Positions 18,947 to 28,372 of a DNA stretch of 64,000 nt are shown here, piece after piece; the first letter of the stretch is position 1; the number at the start of each line of letters is the position of its first letter. The stretch comes from Caballeronia sp. dw_19. GTDB lineage: Bacteria; Pseudomonadota; Gammaproteobacteria; Burkholderiales; Burkholderiaceae. Under the pieces are notes generated by a model. It was not told the DNA's origin, did not search any database, and saw only the letters and a list, made by a program, of their open reading frames with translations. A program made the translations under genes and the position numbers. The stretch lies in the NCBI RefSeq assembly GCF_018449515.1, contig NZ_JAAVUQ010000012.1, positions 1 through 64,000 of the forward strand. Direction: 5' to 3'.

Positions 18947-20155
18947 TCAATTGCCCTCGCCAAAAAGATCAGGCTGTCCTTGCCTGGATGCCTGATTTTC
19001 GACGATGGTGGGATCGGGGCCCAATTGATTCAGGCGCAACAACTCGCCGGCTGAAAAAAGATGCTCCCTCATTGTCTCTCTCGATGCTACGTCAAGAGGA
19101 GCGATGTACGTCTGTCCTGCCGTGGACGCGACAGCAAGAATGGCGTCCTCGGCAATTTCGAAATCATCGAGGAGATCCGGGCTATGGCTGGTGACGATAA
19201 TCTGACTCTGTCCAGAAGCGCGTTTTAATGCTTCGCGAAGAGCCGCCGCAGCAGCTGGATGTAACGCGGTCTCCGGTTCTTCAATGCCGATCAGGGACGG
19301 TGCGTAGTCCACGTTCCTCTGGAATAACGCGGTTAGTACGCCGAGCGCTCGCAGGGTACCGTCCGACATGTTGTGTGCTAGAAAGCGCCACGGATGCTTG
19401 ACGCCTGCCATATCTTGTCGAAATTCCAACGATTCCGCCGGACCAACCGAAACACGCGCCACGCCATGGACCATTGGAACGACGGCACGCAGATACTCTT
19501 GAATGAGCTGCATTGAAGCCGGCGATGCGCGTTCCAGATGTCCAATGACGCTTACGATATTCTCTCCCGATGGCTTGAGCAAACGTCCGTCTTGAGGCTT
19601 TTGCAGCTCACGAATGACCTTCGGGTTCAAGTTATAAAACCCCATAGACGTGAGCCCTTCATAAACCGGGCGGAATGCCTCAAGTCCGGACGCGCCGACC
19701 AACGCTAATCTATCGCTGCTCACGACCGGGAAAGTTGCCTCGCTTGTGTGAGTCAGTTTGCCGTGTTCTAACCGGAAGAAAGGTCCCTTGCCGATTTCAC
19801 CCAAAACGCACTCTTCTTTTCGTATCTCGAATGCCCCATTCGCCAACGCCCCCACTTCAAACGCGTATCTGCCTTTCTGTCCCGTCCGCAAAATGAACTC
19901 GAGTCGAATTCCAAAATGCGTCGGATGACCGGCGGAACGCCTTCTTACTTCATTCAGTCCACCACGTTCGCTGATTGCGTTGTCCAGGGAACCGGTCAAC
20001 GCATCGCGTACTAAATGCAACGCGTCCAGAAAGTTGCTTTTGCCAGAACCGTTCGCGCCCACCAAGAAAGTCAACGGACCCAAAGCCACATCGCAAGCAG
20101 CAATGCTCTTGTAGTTCCGCAGCACAACGCGACTCAGGAAAATTGTGGATGACAT
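18947..20155 (-). CDS. AAA-family (AAA_21/OLD-like) ATPase
   Basis: The 402-aa protein has an ABC/SMC-type ATPase layout. Walker A is GANGSGKS (33-40), the signature-like motif is NMSDGTLRALGVL, Walker B is IGIEEPETALHP, and the switch histidine is in TSHSPDLL. The order and LRNYKSIAACDVALGPLTFLVG opening are typical of AAA_21 proteins of OLD and RecF type. With the TOPRIM gene one base downstream it forms a two-gene cassette. The start at 20155 fits the conserved opening; a GTG at 20224 would add 23 basic residues. Hand-counted GC in lines of this cassette (52-58%) is below that in nearby putA (65% in one line), which may hint at transfer. Confidence 0.8.
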   Translation of the reverse strand: MSSTIFLSRVVLRNYKSIAACDVALGPLTFLVGANGSGKSNFLDALHLVRDALTGSLDNAISERGGLNEVRRRSAGHPTHFGIRLEFILRTGQKGRYAFEVGALANGAFEIRKEECVLGEIGKGPFFRLEHGKLTHTSEATFPVVSSDRLALVGASGLEAFRPVYEGLTSMGFYNLNPKVIRELQKPQDGRLLKPSGENIVSVIGHLERASPASMQLIQEYLRAVVPMVHGVARVSVGPAESLEFRQDMAGVKHPWRFLAHNMSDGTLRALGVLTALFQRNVDYAPSLIGIEEPETALHPAAAAALREALKRASGQSQIIVTSHSPDLLDDFEIAEDAILAVASTAGQTYIAPLDVASRETMREHLFSAGELLRLNQLGPDPTIVENQASRQGQPDLFGEGN

Positions 20156-20255
20156 CTGGTGGTTGATCCGGTTCGCACGACGATGGCGACAGTGTATTCG
20201 CTTGTGATCTTGAAAGACCTGCACACATTCTAGCGTTCGAACGCTCCTCTACTGT

Positions 20256-20294
20256 GAAAAAGCCCCGCAGCGCGAAGCGCGTACGGGGCTTTTC
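20256..20294 (-). terminator. Terminator after the branched-chain amino acid binding protein
   Basis: A 10-bp stem AAAAGCCCCG/CGGGGCTTTT closes a 16-nt loop that can itself pair (GCGC/GCGC). Runs of A and T flank it, so it can work on either strand. It lies 35 bases past the stop codon of the minus-strand binding protein gene. Confidence 0.88.
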
Positions 20295-20328
20295 ATAACT
20301 TCGCATCCTCACAACATCAAACTGAACC

Positions 20329-21477
20329 TTACTTGCCACCCACGCTTTGCAGCGTCGTCCACTTGCCGTCGACGACCTTGTACAGCGTGATCCCGCCGTT
20401 CTTCAAATCGCCCTTCGAGTCATACGCGAGCGCCTTCGACGTCACGCCCGGCATGTCGGTTTTAGCGAGCACCGGCAGATACTTCGCCGGGTCCGTCGAG
20501 TTCGCGGTCTTCATCGCCGTGAACATGGCCATTGCGCCGTCGTACGCGTACGGCGAGTACGTTTGCACGTCTTCGTTAAACCGCGCCTTGTACTTCGTAA
20601 CGTAAGCCGCGCCACCCGGCATTTCATCGAGAGGCAAACCAGCCAGCGATGCCACCGTGCCGTCAGCCGCATTGCCGGCGATCTTCAGGAACGTATCGGT
20701 CTTGACCATTTCGCCCGCCATCAACGGCGCGCGCAGGCCCAGCGTCTTCATCTGCTTGACCATCGGGCCAGCTTGCGAATCGGCGCCGCCGTAGTACACG
20801 AGGTCAGGATTCAACGACTTGATCTTCGTCAGAATGGCCTTGAAGTCGACAGCCTTGTCGTTCGCGTATTCGCGATCCACGATCGTTGCGCCCGATGCTT
20901 TCGCAGCCTTCTCGAACTGGTCGGCGAGACCCTGGCCATAAGCCGTGCGGTCATCGACGATCGCAATCTTCTTCATCTTCAGCGTCTTCACCGCGAACTC
21001 GCCGGCGACCGATCCTTGCTGCGTATCGGAAGTCATCATGCGGAATGCGGTCTTGTAACCTTGCGTCGTGTATTCCGGCGCGGTCGCCATTGCGATTTCG
21101 GGAATGCCGGCGTTCGCGTAGATGCGCGAAGCGGGGATCGTCGTGCCCGAGTTGAAGTGACCGAGCATGCCCTTGACGTTGTCGTCAACGAGCTTTTGAG
21201 CCACGGTCGTGCCGGTGCGCGGGTCAGCCTGGTCATCAGCGGAATCGAGCACGATGCGAATCGGCTTGCCGCCGATCACAGGCTTGGTCGCATTGAAATC
21301 TTCAACCGCGAGCACCACGCCGTTCTGGAAATCCTTGCCGTAGTGCGCTTGCGCGCCGGTCATCGGGCCGGCGAATCCTACCTTCACGTCCTCAGCCGTC
21401 TGCGCCTGAGCCGTTGCCGCGAGCGACAGTCCAGCAACACACATCGCTGCTGCCAGCTTCTTCATCGTGTAATCCAT
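20329..21477 (-). CDS. Branched-chain amino acid ABC transporter substrate-binding protein
   Basis: The 382-aa periplasmic protein has a signal peptide (LAAAMCVAGLSLAATAQAQ) and the LivJ/LivK-type fold (Peripla_BP_6), opening VKVGFAGPMTGAQAHYGKDF. The family binds leucine, isoleucine, valine or related amino acids for a HAAT transporter. No permease or ATPase gene adjoins it, so it would work with a transporter encoded elsewhere. AGGAGA just before the ATG at 21477 favours that start over the Met at residue 5. It stands 93 bases downstream of putA on the same strand, so cotranscription with proline catabolism is possible. Confidence 0.92.
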   Translation of the reverse strand: MDYTMKKLAAAMCVAGLSLAATAQAQTAEDVKVGFAGPMTGAQAHYGKDFQNGVVLAVEDFNATKPVIGGKPIRIVLDSADDQADPRTGTTVAQKLVDDNVKGMLGHFNSGTTIPASRIYANAGIPEIAMATAPEYTTQGYKTAFRMMTSDTQQGSVAGEFAVKTLKMKKIAIVDDRTAYGQGLADQFEKAAKASGATIVDREYANDKAVDFKAILTKIKSLNPDLVYYGGADSQAGPMVKQMKTLGLRAPLMAGEMVKTDTFLKIAGNAADGTVASLAGLPLDEMPGGAAYVTKYKARFNEDVQTYSPYAYDGAMAMFTAMKTANSTDPAKYLPVLAKTDMPGVTSKALAYDSKGDLKNGGITLYKVVDGKWTTLQSVGGK

Positions 21478-21570
21478 AACTCTCCTGATTCTCTGGTAGA
21501 TGGCAGCGTGTGCCGGGATCGCCGTGCCTGCTGCCGTTTGTTTGAGCCAACCCGCCGTGCTGAATACAGC

Positions 21571-24500
21571 TCAGCCGATCGTCATCAAATTCGCATTGCC
21601 GCCCGCGGCCGCCGTGTTCACGCTCACCGAGCGTTCCGTCAGCAACCGTTCGAGCGCATATTCCTGCTCGCCGTCGTGCGCGTCGTCGGCGAATGCTCCC
21701 GCCGGCACACCCTGCACCGAGACGATCGGTCCCGGGCGTTTCGCGACGTCCTTCACCAAGGCCATCAATTCGTCGCTGTCGCCTTCGAACAAAACCGCAT
21801 CGAAGGCCGCGTCCTGGCTCTTGCTCGTCGATGCATACGCCTTGATCGACGCCGGCAACGCCGCTACGAGTTGTTCACCCGCCGCACCGGAAAACAGCGC
21901 TTTGTTGCCCGTGGCGAGCACGGCGGCGAGTTGCGCGCGCGCGCCGCTTGCCGTCGATGCCACGCACAACACCGTGCCGCGTGCGCCGAGCGTGTACGTG
22001 TTGCGCTCACCGGTCGGGCCTGCCAGCACGGCGGTCGCACCGGCCATCACGTGTTGCAGATGGCCTTCGCAACGTGCCGCCGTTTGCGGATCACGCTCGG
22101 CGATCGCCCAGTCACGCAACGCGGTCAGCGCAGCCGGCGTTTCGTTCGCAGCCGTTTGATCCACGATCAGCGCGCTTTCCAGCGATTTCGGCAAGCCCGT
22201 GGGACGTTTGGCAAGCAGCCGTTGCAAGTACAGCGCGCCGCCTGCTTTCGGTCCCGTGCCCGACAAGCCTTCGCCGCCGAACGGCTGCACACCGACAACC
22301 GCGCCAATCACGTTCCGGTTCACGTAGATGTTGCCCACGTGCGCCCGGCTGACGACGTGCGCGATGGTTTCATCGATACGCGTATGGATGCCCAGCGTCA
22401 GCCCGTAACCCGTCGCCTTGATTTGGTCGAGCAGTTTATCAAGATGCGCCCGGCGATACCGCACTACGTGAAGTACCGGGCCGAAGACCTCGCGCTTCAA
22501 CTCATCGATGGAATCAAGTTCGATCAGCGTCGGCGGGACGAATGTGCCTTGTGCGCAGCCATCGGGCATGGGCAACTGCACGACGTTGCGGCCCTTCTCG
22601 CGCATCGAGGCAATGTGGGCGTCGATGCTCTGCTTCGCTTCGGCATCGATCACCGGGCCGACATCGGTGGAAAGGCGGTCGGGATTGCCCATCGCGAGTT
22701 GCCGCATCGCGCCGGTGAGCATTTCGAGCGTGCGATCCGCGATGTCGTCCTGCAGGCACAATACGCGCAGCGCCGAACAGCGTTGACCGGCCGAATCGAA
22801 GGACGATTGCAGCACGTCCGCGACCACTTGCTCGGCCAGCGCCGACGAATCGACGATCATCGGGTTCTGTCCGCCCGTCTCCGCAATCAGCGGAATCGGC
22901 CGGCCGTCCGGGTCGAGCCGTTCGGACAGGGTCTTGTTGATCAGGCGCGCGACTTCCGTCGAACCGGTGAACATCACGGCACGCGTGCGCGGATCGGCGA
23001 CCAGCGCCGCACCCACGGTTTCACCGTTGCCCGGCAGCAATTGCACCGCGCCCGGCGGCACGCCGGCTTCGCGCAGGATGCGCACTGCTTGCGCTGCGAT
23101 CAGCGGCGTCTGTTCAGCCGGTTTCGCGAGCACCGGATTACCGGCAGCGAGTGCTGCGGCCACTTGTCCCATGAAGATCGCGAGCGGGAAGTTCCACGGG
23201 CTGATGCAAACCACGGGGCCGAGCGGACGGTGGGTATCGTTGGAAAACTCGCTGCGGATCTGCGCCGAGTAATACCGCAGGAAATCGATAGCCTCACGAA
23301 TCTCCGACACCGCATTCGCCAGCGATTTACCCGCTTCGCGCACGACGAGACCCATCAGCGTATGCATCTGCGCTTCGAGCAGATCGGCCGCGCGGGCGAG
23401 GCAATCGGCACGTTCATCCACAGGCGTCGATTGCCAGATCGGCGCGACGGCGACGGCGTTACTCAGAGCGAGAGCAACTTGCTCGGATGTAGCCTCAACC
23501 ACGGTTCCAACCAGGTCGCGCAAGTCGGCGGGGTTACGAACGTCCCGTGCGACGCCTTCCACTACGTCGGCGGTTTCGAGCATCGGCGCCGCGCGCCACG
23601 GATGATTCGCGCTTGCCAGCAACGCCGATGACAACGACGCCAGCCGATGCTCATTCGACAAATCGAAGCCCATCGAATTGAGGCGCTCGTTGCCGTACAA
23701 CTGACGTGGCAACGCGATCTTCGCATGAGGCAGACCGAGCGGCGTGAGCTTGGACGCTTCGTCGATAGGGTCCTGCACCAGCTCGCTGACCGGAATCGCT
23801 TTGTCAGCGATACGGTTCACAAACGACGTATTCGCGCCGTTCTCGAGCAAGCGGCGCACGAGATACGCGAGCAGCGTTTCGTGCGTGCCAACGGGCGCAT
23901 AGACGCGACACGGCCGGTTGAGCTTGTCGCGTCCGGTGACTTCTTCGTACAGCGGTTCGCCCATGCCGTGCAGGCACTGGAACTCGTACTGCCCGGGGTA
24001 ATAGTTCCCCCCGGCGAGGTGATAAATAGCCGACAGCGTGAACGCGTTGTGCGTGGCGAATTGCGGATACACGGCATCGGGCGCGCTGAGCAGTTTTTTC
24101 GCGCAGGCCACGTACGAGATGTCCGTATAGATCTTGCGCGTATAGACCGGATAGCCTTCGAGGCCATCCACTTGCGCGCGCTTGATTTCCGAATCCCAGT
24201 AAGCGCCTTTCACCAGCCGAACCATGATCCGATGCCGGCTGCGACGCGCCAGATCAATCAAATAATCGATAACGAACGGGCAGCGCTTTTGATAAGCCTG
24301 CACCACGAAACCGATGCCGTTCCAGCCGGCCAGTTCCGGATCGAAGCACAGCGCTTCGAGCAGATCGAGCGAAATTTCAAGCCGGTCGGCTTCTTCCGCA
24401 TCGATGTTCAGGCCAATGTCGTAACGCCGCGCGAGCAGCGCCAGCGCTTTCACGCGCGGCAGCAACTCGGTCATCGTGCGTTCCTGTTGCGAGCGCGAGT

Positions 24501-25503
24501 AACGCGGATGCAGCGCGGACAGCTTGATGGAAATCCCCGGGCCTTCGTAAATGCCCCGCGATCCGGCCGCCTTGCCAATCGCGTGAATCGCCTGCTCGTA
24601 CGACGCGTAATAGCGAACCGCGTCTTCTTCGGTCGTCGCTGCTTCGCCGAGCATGTCGTAGGAATAGCGGAAACCGCGCGCCTCGAACTTACGGCTGTTA
24701 GCCAGCGCTTCCGAAATCGTCTCGCCCGTGACGAATTGCTCGCCCATCAGGCGCATGGCCATATCGACGCCCTTGCGGATCAGCGGCTCACCGCCACGGC
24801 CAATCAGGCGCGTCAACGCCGACGACAACCCCGCTTCGCTATTCGTCGTCACCAGCTTGCCGGTGATCATCAGGCCCCACGTCGCCGCGTTCACGAACAG
24901 CGACGGCGCCTGGCCCATGTGCGAGCGCCAGTCGCCCTTGCTGACCTTGTCGCGGATCAGCGCGTCGCGGGTGGCGCGATCGGGAATGCGCAGCAAGGCT
25001 TCCGCGAGACACATCAGCGCGACGCCTTCCTGGCTGGACAGCGAAAACTCATGGATCAGCCCTTCGACGCCGCCGCCCGTCTGTTTCTTGCGCAGCGCTT
25101 CGACGAGCTTCGTCGCCATGGCATTCGTTTCGGCGGCGACGTTGGCCGACAACCGCGCCTGTCCGATCAGAAACGGCACGCACTCCGGTTCCGGCCGCCG
25201 GTACGCGGCCGTGATCGCGGCGCGCAGCACCGATTGCGGTTGCACGTTCTGGGCGAAATCGAGGAAGGGATGCGGCGCGCCGTCCTCTTCCGAGTCGGCG
25301 TGCACCGACGGTTCCAGCGTATCGGCTGAACCGATTGCACCGGACAGTTCAGGTGGCAACTGTCCATGTTCGATGCGTTCGAGATACGCGAAGATAGCTT
25401 GCTTGATGAGCCAGTGCGGCGTGCGTTCGAGCCGCGTGGCAGCGTCTCTAAGACGGGTACGCAGCAGATCGTCGACTTTAACGCCCAGGGTGGTGCTCGC
25501 CAT
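21571..25503 (-). CDS. putA: Trifunctional transcriptional regulator / proline dehydrogenase / P5C dehydrogenase
   Basis: The 1310-aa protein oxidises proline to glutamate in two steps. Domains in order: an N-terminal ribbon-helix-helix DNA-binding domain (ASTTLGVKVDDLLRTRLRDA, about 1-45), the FAD-dependent proline dehydrogenase barrel (about 150-560, with the C-terminal active-site region), and the NAD-dependent aldehyde dehydrogenase domain with catalytic Cys909 in GQRCSAL. A C-terminal extension follows, as in the longest PutA class. AAGGA is 7 bases before the ATG at 25503; an in-frame upstream extension lies in the promoter and is excluded. The presence of the RHH domain predicts self-repression, and a matching operator is seen upstream. 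Confidence 0.97.
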   Translation of the reverse strand: MASTTLGVKVDDLLRTRLRDAATRLERTPHWLIKQAIFAYLERIEHGQLPPELSGAIGSADTLEPSVHADSEEDGAPHPFLDFAQNVQPQSVLRAAITAAYRRPEPECVPFLIGQARLSANVAAETNAMATKLVEALRKKQTGGGVEGLIHEFSLSSQEGVALMCLAEALLRIPDRATRDALIRDKVSKGDWRSHMGQAPSLFVNAATWGLMITGKLVTTNSEAGLSSALTRLIGRGGEPLIRKGVDMAMRLMGEQFVTGETISEALANSRKFEARGFRYSYDMLGEAATTEEDAVRYYASYEQAIHAIGKAAGSRGIYEGPGISIKLSALHPRYSRSQQERTMTELLPRVKALALLARRYDIGLNIDAEEADRLEISLDLLEALCFDPELAGWNGIGFVVQAYQKRCPFVIDYLIDLARRSRHRIMVRLVKGAYWDSEIKRAQVDGLEGYPVYTRKIYTDISYVACAKKLLSAPDAVYPQFATHNAFTLSAIYHLAGGNYYPGQYEFQCLHGMGEPLYEEVTGRDKLNRPCRVYAPVGTHETLLAYLVRRLLENGANTSFVNRIADKAIPVSELVQDPIDEASKLTPLGLPHAKIALPRQLYGNERLNSMGFDLSNEHRLASLSSALLASANHPWRAAPMLETADVVEGVARDVRNPADLRDLVGTVVEATSEQVALALSNAVAVAPIWQSTPVDERADCLARAADLLEAQMHTLMGLVVREAGKSLANAVSEIREAIDFLRYYSAQIRSEFSNDTHRPLGPVVCISPWNFPLAIFMGQVAAALAAGNPVLAKPAEQTPLIAAQAVRILREAGVPPGAVQLLPGNGETVGAALVADPRTRAVMFTGSTEVARLINKTLSERLDPDGRPIPLIAETGGQNPMIVDSSALAEQVVADVLQSSFDSAGQRCSALRVLCLQDDIADRTLEMLTGAMRQLAMGNPDRLSTDVGPVIDAEAKQSIDAHIASMREKGRNVVQLPMPDGCAQGTFVPPTLIELDSIDELKREVFGPVLHVVRYRRAHLDKLLDQIKATGYGLTLGIHTRIDETIAHVVSRAHVGNIYVNRNVIGAVVGVQPFGGEGLSGTGPKAGGALYLQRLLAKRPTGLPKSLESALIVDQTAANETPAALTALRDWAIAERDPQTAARCEGHLQHVMAGATAVLAGPTGERNTYTLGARGTVLCVASTASGARAQLAAVLATGNKALFSGAAGEQLVAALPASIKAYASTSKSQDAAFDAVLFEGDSDELMALVKDVAKRPGPIVSVQGVPAGAFADDAHDGEQEYALERLLTERSVSVNTAAAGGNANLMTIG

Positions 25504-25553
25504 ATATCCTTCCTTGCCGGAATCGGACCGGCGATAGCTTGAAAAGTGGCGGA

Positions 25554-25608
25554 ATCGTAACCCGCTCATAAAAAAGGTGCAACCAACTTTTCGAGACGGG
25601 TTGCACCT
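25554..25608 (-). promoter_or_regulatory. putA promoter with a probable PutA operator
   Basis: On the minus strand TTGCAC (25577-25582) and TACGAT (25554-25559) are separated by 17 bases, a sigma-70 layout. A perfect 10-bp inverted repeat, AGGTGCAACC (25575-25584) and GGTTGCACCT (25599-25608), overlaps the -35 box. Each arm contains GTTGCA, the half-site known for E. coli PutA. This suggests autoregulation in the absence of proline. Confidence 0.65.
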
Positions 25609-25819
25609 ATTGAAATTCCTTTCGGAACAAGGGATTACGGGTAATTGAGGATGGCCGTGTGGGCTGGACGTGCTCTAGGATTTCGCGTTTGATAATTTTT
25701 CTTGAGCCACCCCTAAGTAATCGCTGTCTGGTGCCGATAAGAACTGGTACGGCCATATCAGCGATGAAACTTTGCGGCCGTCTTACATGCAGCCGCGCGG
25801 TTTCGGGGGAGAAGAGGAT

Positions 25820-26002
25820 ATGAGCACCTGGACGATTTTTTTCAGCATTTGGGCGATGTGCGCGCTGTGCGTGGTGTTGTTCATCCGCGGCGCGCATCCG
25901 CACGTCGAGCGTCCTGAGAGCGACCGCGACAGCGGGAATGACATGACGGTCGGCGGCCTGACGGTTGCGCGCGTGCAAGGCGCGGACCGCGGCAATAGCT
26001 GA
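25820..26002 (+). CDS. Small membrane protein, hypothetical
   Basis: The 60-aa product opens MSTWTIFFSIWAMCALCVVL, a single transmembrane helix with a short N-terminal tail, followed by a charged region. GAAGAGGAT just before the ATG supports this start over an ATG 16 codons upstream. It is divergent from putA and converges on priA. I recall similar small proteins in related genomes, but the function is unknown. Confidence 0.6.
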   Translation: MSTWTIFFSIWAMCALCVVLFIRGAHPHVERPESDRDSGNDMTVGGLTVARVQGADRGNS

Positions 26003-26062
26003 AGAACGAGCAAAGGCGCCGGGCAACGCGAGGCTAAAACCCACTTACCGACGCAAGCGAAA

Positions 26063-28372
26063 CTAGATATCGAGTGGATCGACCTCGACATTCCATCGGA
26101 TCACGCCTTTTACCTTGAGACTGCGTAACGCCGGCTGCCAGGCCCGCAACGCATTCTGCAACACGGCACGCGACGCGCATTCCAGCAACAACTGCGCGCG
26201 GTGCACGTTAAACACCTTCACGATTGTCAACGGCACCGCGTCGTACACGGTCACGCGTTCGGCGCCTGCCAGCGCCGCGAACTCCGCCGCCGCCGCTCCC
26301 AGAAAGTCCAGCGCGGCCTCCAGCGTGCGTCCTTCGGCGCGAAGCATCGCCTGATAGACGAACGGCGGCAAATGGGCATCACGGCGCTCGGCTAGCGTGG
26401 AATTGGCAAACCCAACGTAGTCGTGCCGCGCCAGCGCGTGATAAAGCGCGTGCCGCGCGTAACGCGTCTGGATCATCACTTCACCCGGCAAGCCAGCGCG
26501 CCCCGCCCGGCCGCTCACCTGCATCAACTGGGCGAAAAGCCGCTCGCTGGCCCGGAAATCGTGAGAAAAAAGCGCGGTATCGGCGTTGAGCACGCCGACC
26601 AGCGTCACGCGCTGAAAGTCGTGCCCCTTCGCGATCATCTGCGTGCCGACGAGGATATCGACCTCGCCCGCGTGGACATCGGAGAAAAGGGCTTGTGCGC
26701 TGCCCTTGCGCCGCGTGCTGTCGGCATCGATGCGTAGAACCCTCGCTCCCGGCACAGCCGTCGCGAGCGTTTCTTCGACGCGCTGCGTGCCGCGGCCCAT
26801 CGGCGCGATATCCACATTGCCGCAGTCCGGGCAGGACTTGGGAATCCGCGATTCCCAGCCGCAATGGTGGCAACGCAACGCGCGCTCGGGCTTGTGAAGC
26901 ACGACGTAGGCGCTGCATCGCGGGCAGCCGGCGACCCAGCCGCAGGCGTCGCACGAAAGGATGGGCGCGTAACCGCGCCGGTTGAGGAACACGAGGCTTT
27001 GCTCGCCGCGTTCCAGGCGCGTTTTCATCGCGGCGATCAGCGGCCCCGACAAGCCCTCCACCGACGCCCGGCCGCGCTGCCGCTCCTCTTCCAGGTCGAT
27101 CAGCCGAACGCTTGGCAGAACCGCCGTCGCCACGGCTCGGCGCGTGAGCGTGAGCTTGGTGTATCGGCCCTGCTCGGCCTGCCACCAGCTTTCGAGCGAT
27201 GGCGTCGCCGACCCCAGCACCACCGGAATTTCCAACTTATTCGCCCGATAAACCGCGAGATCCCGCGCCGAATAGCGCAAGCCTTCCTGCTGCTTGTAGG
27301 CGGGATCGTGTTCTTCATCGACGACAATCAGCGCCAGCTTCGGTAACGACGCCAGCACCGCCAGCCGCGTCCCGAGCACGAGCCGCGCGCGGCCCGTGTG
27401 CGCCGCGAGCCAGTTGCGCGCGCGCTCGCCTTCGGCCAGCCCGCTATGCATCGTCACGATGGCGCCCTCCGGCAGCGCGGCGAAACGCGTGCGGAAAGCA
27501 GCTTCGAATTGCGGCGTGAGATTGATTTCCGGGACGAGCACGAGCGCTTGCGCGTCAGGGCGCGAACCAAGTAAATGGGCCAGTGCGTGGAGATAAACCT
27601 CGGTTTTGCCGCTGCCGGTTACGCCGTGGAGCAAGAACGCGGCGAAACCTTTCGCGCCGGTTATCGCATCGACGGCATCGGATTGCTCTGCGGTCAATTG
27701 CGGCAAAAGCGCGTCGGCGGCGTGCAGCGCGGCCTTTTCAACCGCGGGCGCCAGCGCAATGTCCTGCTCCGGCACATCACCGGTTTCCAGCGATACCCAT
27801 CCGCGCATCTGCCATTCATCAAGCGTGGCGCGCGCTTTCGGATGCAGCGCGCGGGCCTCGGCAGCGGGTAACGTGGGATTGGCAGCGAGGGCATCGGCGA
27901 GACGGCGCAGTGCGGTGGCGCGCGCCGGCAACGCATCGGGCAAACTCGCGCGCCCTTCCGGCATCAGCCGATACCGCTCCTCCGGCGCCAGCAATTTCGC
28001 CCAGCGCGAGGCGTCGCGCAGAACCTGCGGCAGCGCGGGCAACGCCACTTCGCCCAGACCGCGCTGGTAATACTCGGCCGCGAACAGCGTCAGCGCACGC
28101 CATTCGTCGGCAAGCGGCGCGAGCGTGCTGCAAATAGCGGCCACATCACGCAGCTTGTCCGTCGGCACGTCGGTGTGATCCGTGACCTCGCAAATCAGGC
28201 CGACCGCATCGCGACGTCCGAACGGAATCCGTACCAGCATGCCGGGCAGCGGCGTGGGGGCCAGATCGTATCGATAGTCGAAAAGCGTCGGTAGAGGATG
28301 GTCCAGCGCGACGCGGACAAAGACGCTCAATTGTTCCACCGGCCGCAAGCCACGCCTGAGCAACCGTTCCAC
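26063..28372 (-). CDS. priA: Primosomal protein N' (replication restart helicase PriA)
   Basis: The product is about 769 aa. Domains in order: the N-terminal 3'-DNA-end binding domain (FVRVALDHPLPTLFDYRYD), helicase lobe 1 with Walker A LLHGVTGSGKTEVYLH and the DEEHD motif, a zinc-binding insert of paired cysteines (CDACGWVAGCPRC, CHHCGW, CPDCG), and helicase lobe 2 with QVSGRAGR. It reloads DnaB at stalled forks. The first codon used here is GTG (28370-28372); a second GTG at 28337-28339, giving VEQLSVFVRV, is equally possible and fits relatives better. A palindrome with a DnaA box lies about 90 bases upstream. Confidence 0.94.
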   Translation of the reverse strand: MERLLRRGLRPVEQLSVFVRVALDHPLPTLFDYRYDLAPTPLPGMLVRIPFGRRDAVGLICEVTDHTDVPTDKLRDVAAICSTLAPLADEWRALTLFAAEYYQRGLGEVALPALPQVLRDASRWAKLLAPEERYRLMPEGRASLPDALPARATALRRLADALAANPTLPAAEARALHPKARATLDEWQMRGWVSLETGDVPEQDIALAPAVEKAALHAADALLPQLTAEQSDAVDAITGAKGFAAFLLHGVTGSGKTEVYLHALAHLLGSRPDAQALVLVPEINLTPQFEAAFRTRFAALPEGAIVTMHSGLAEGERARNWLAAHTGRARLVLGTRLAVLASLPKLALIVVDEEHDPAYKQQEGLRYSARDLAVYRANKLEIPVVLGSATPSLESWWQAEQGRYTKLTLTRRAVATAVLPSVRLIDLEEERQRGRASVEGLSGPLIAAMKTRLERGEQSLVFLNRRGYAPILSCDACGWVAGCPRCSAYVVLHKPERALRCHHCGWESRIPKSCPDCGNVDIAPMGRGTQRVEETLATAVPGARVLRIDADSTRRKGSAQALFSDVHAGEVDILVGTQMIAKGHDFQRVTLVGVLNADTALFSHDFRASERLFAQLMQVSGRAGRAGLPGEVMIQTRYARHALYHALARHDYVGFANSTLAERRDAHLPPFVYQAMLRAEGRTLEAALDFLGAAAAEFAALAGAERVTVYDAVPLTIVKVFNVHRAQLLLECASRAVLQNALRAWQPALRSLKVKGVIRWNVEVDPLDI

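Noticed and set aside
20347-23631. A 1094-codon open frame antisense to the binding protein gene and putA
   Set aside because: It crosses two well-supported genes on the opposite strand, is very rich in Arg and His, and has no recognisable domain; high-GC codon structure produces such shadows.
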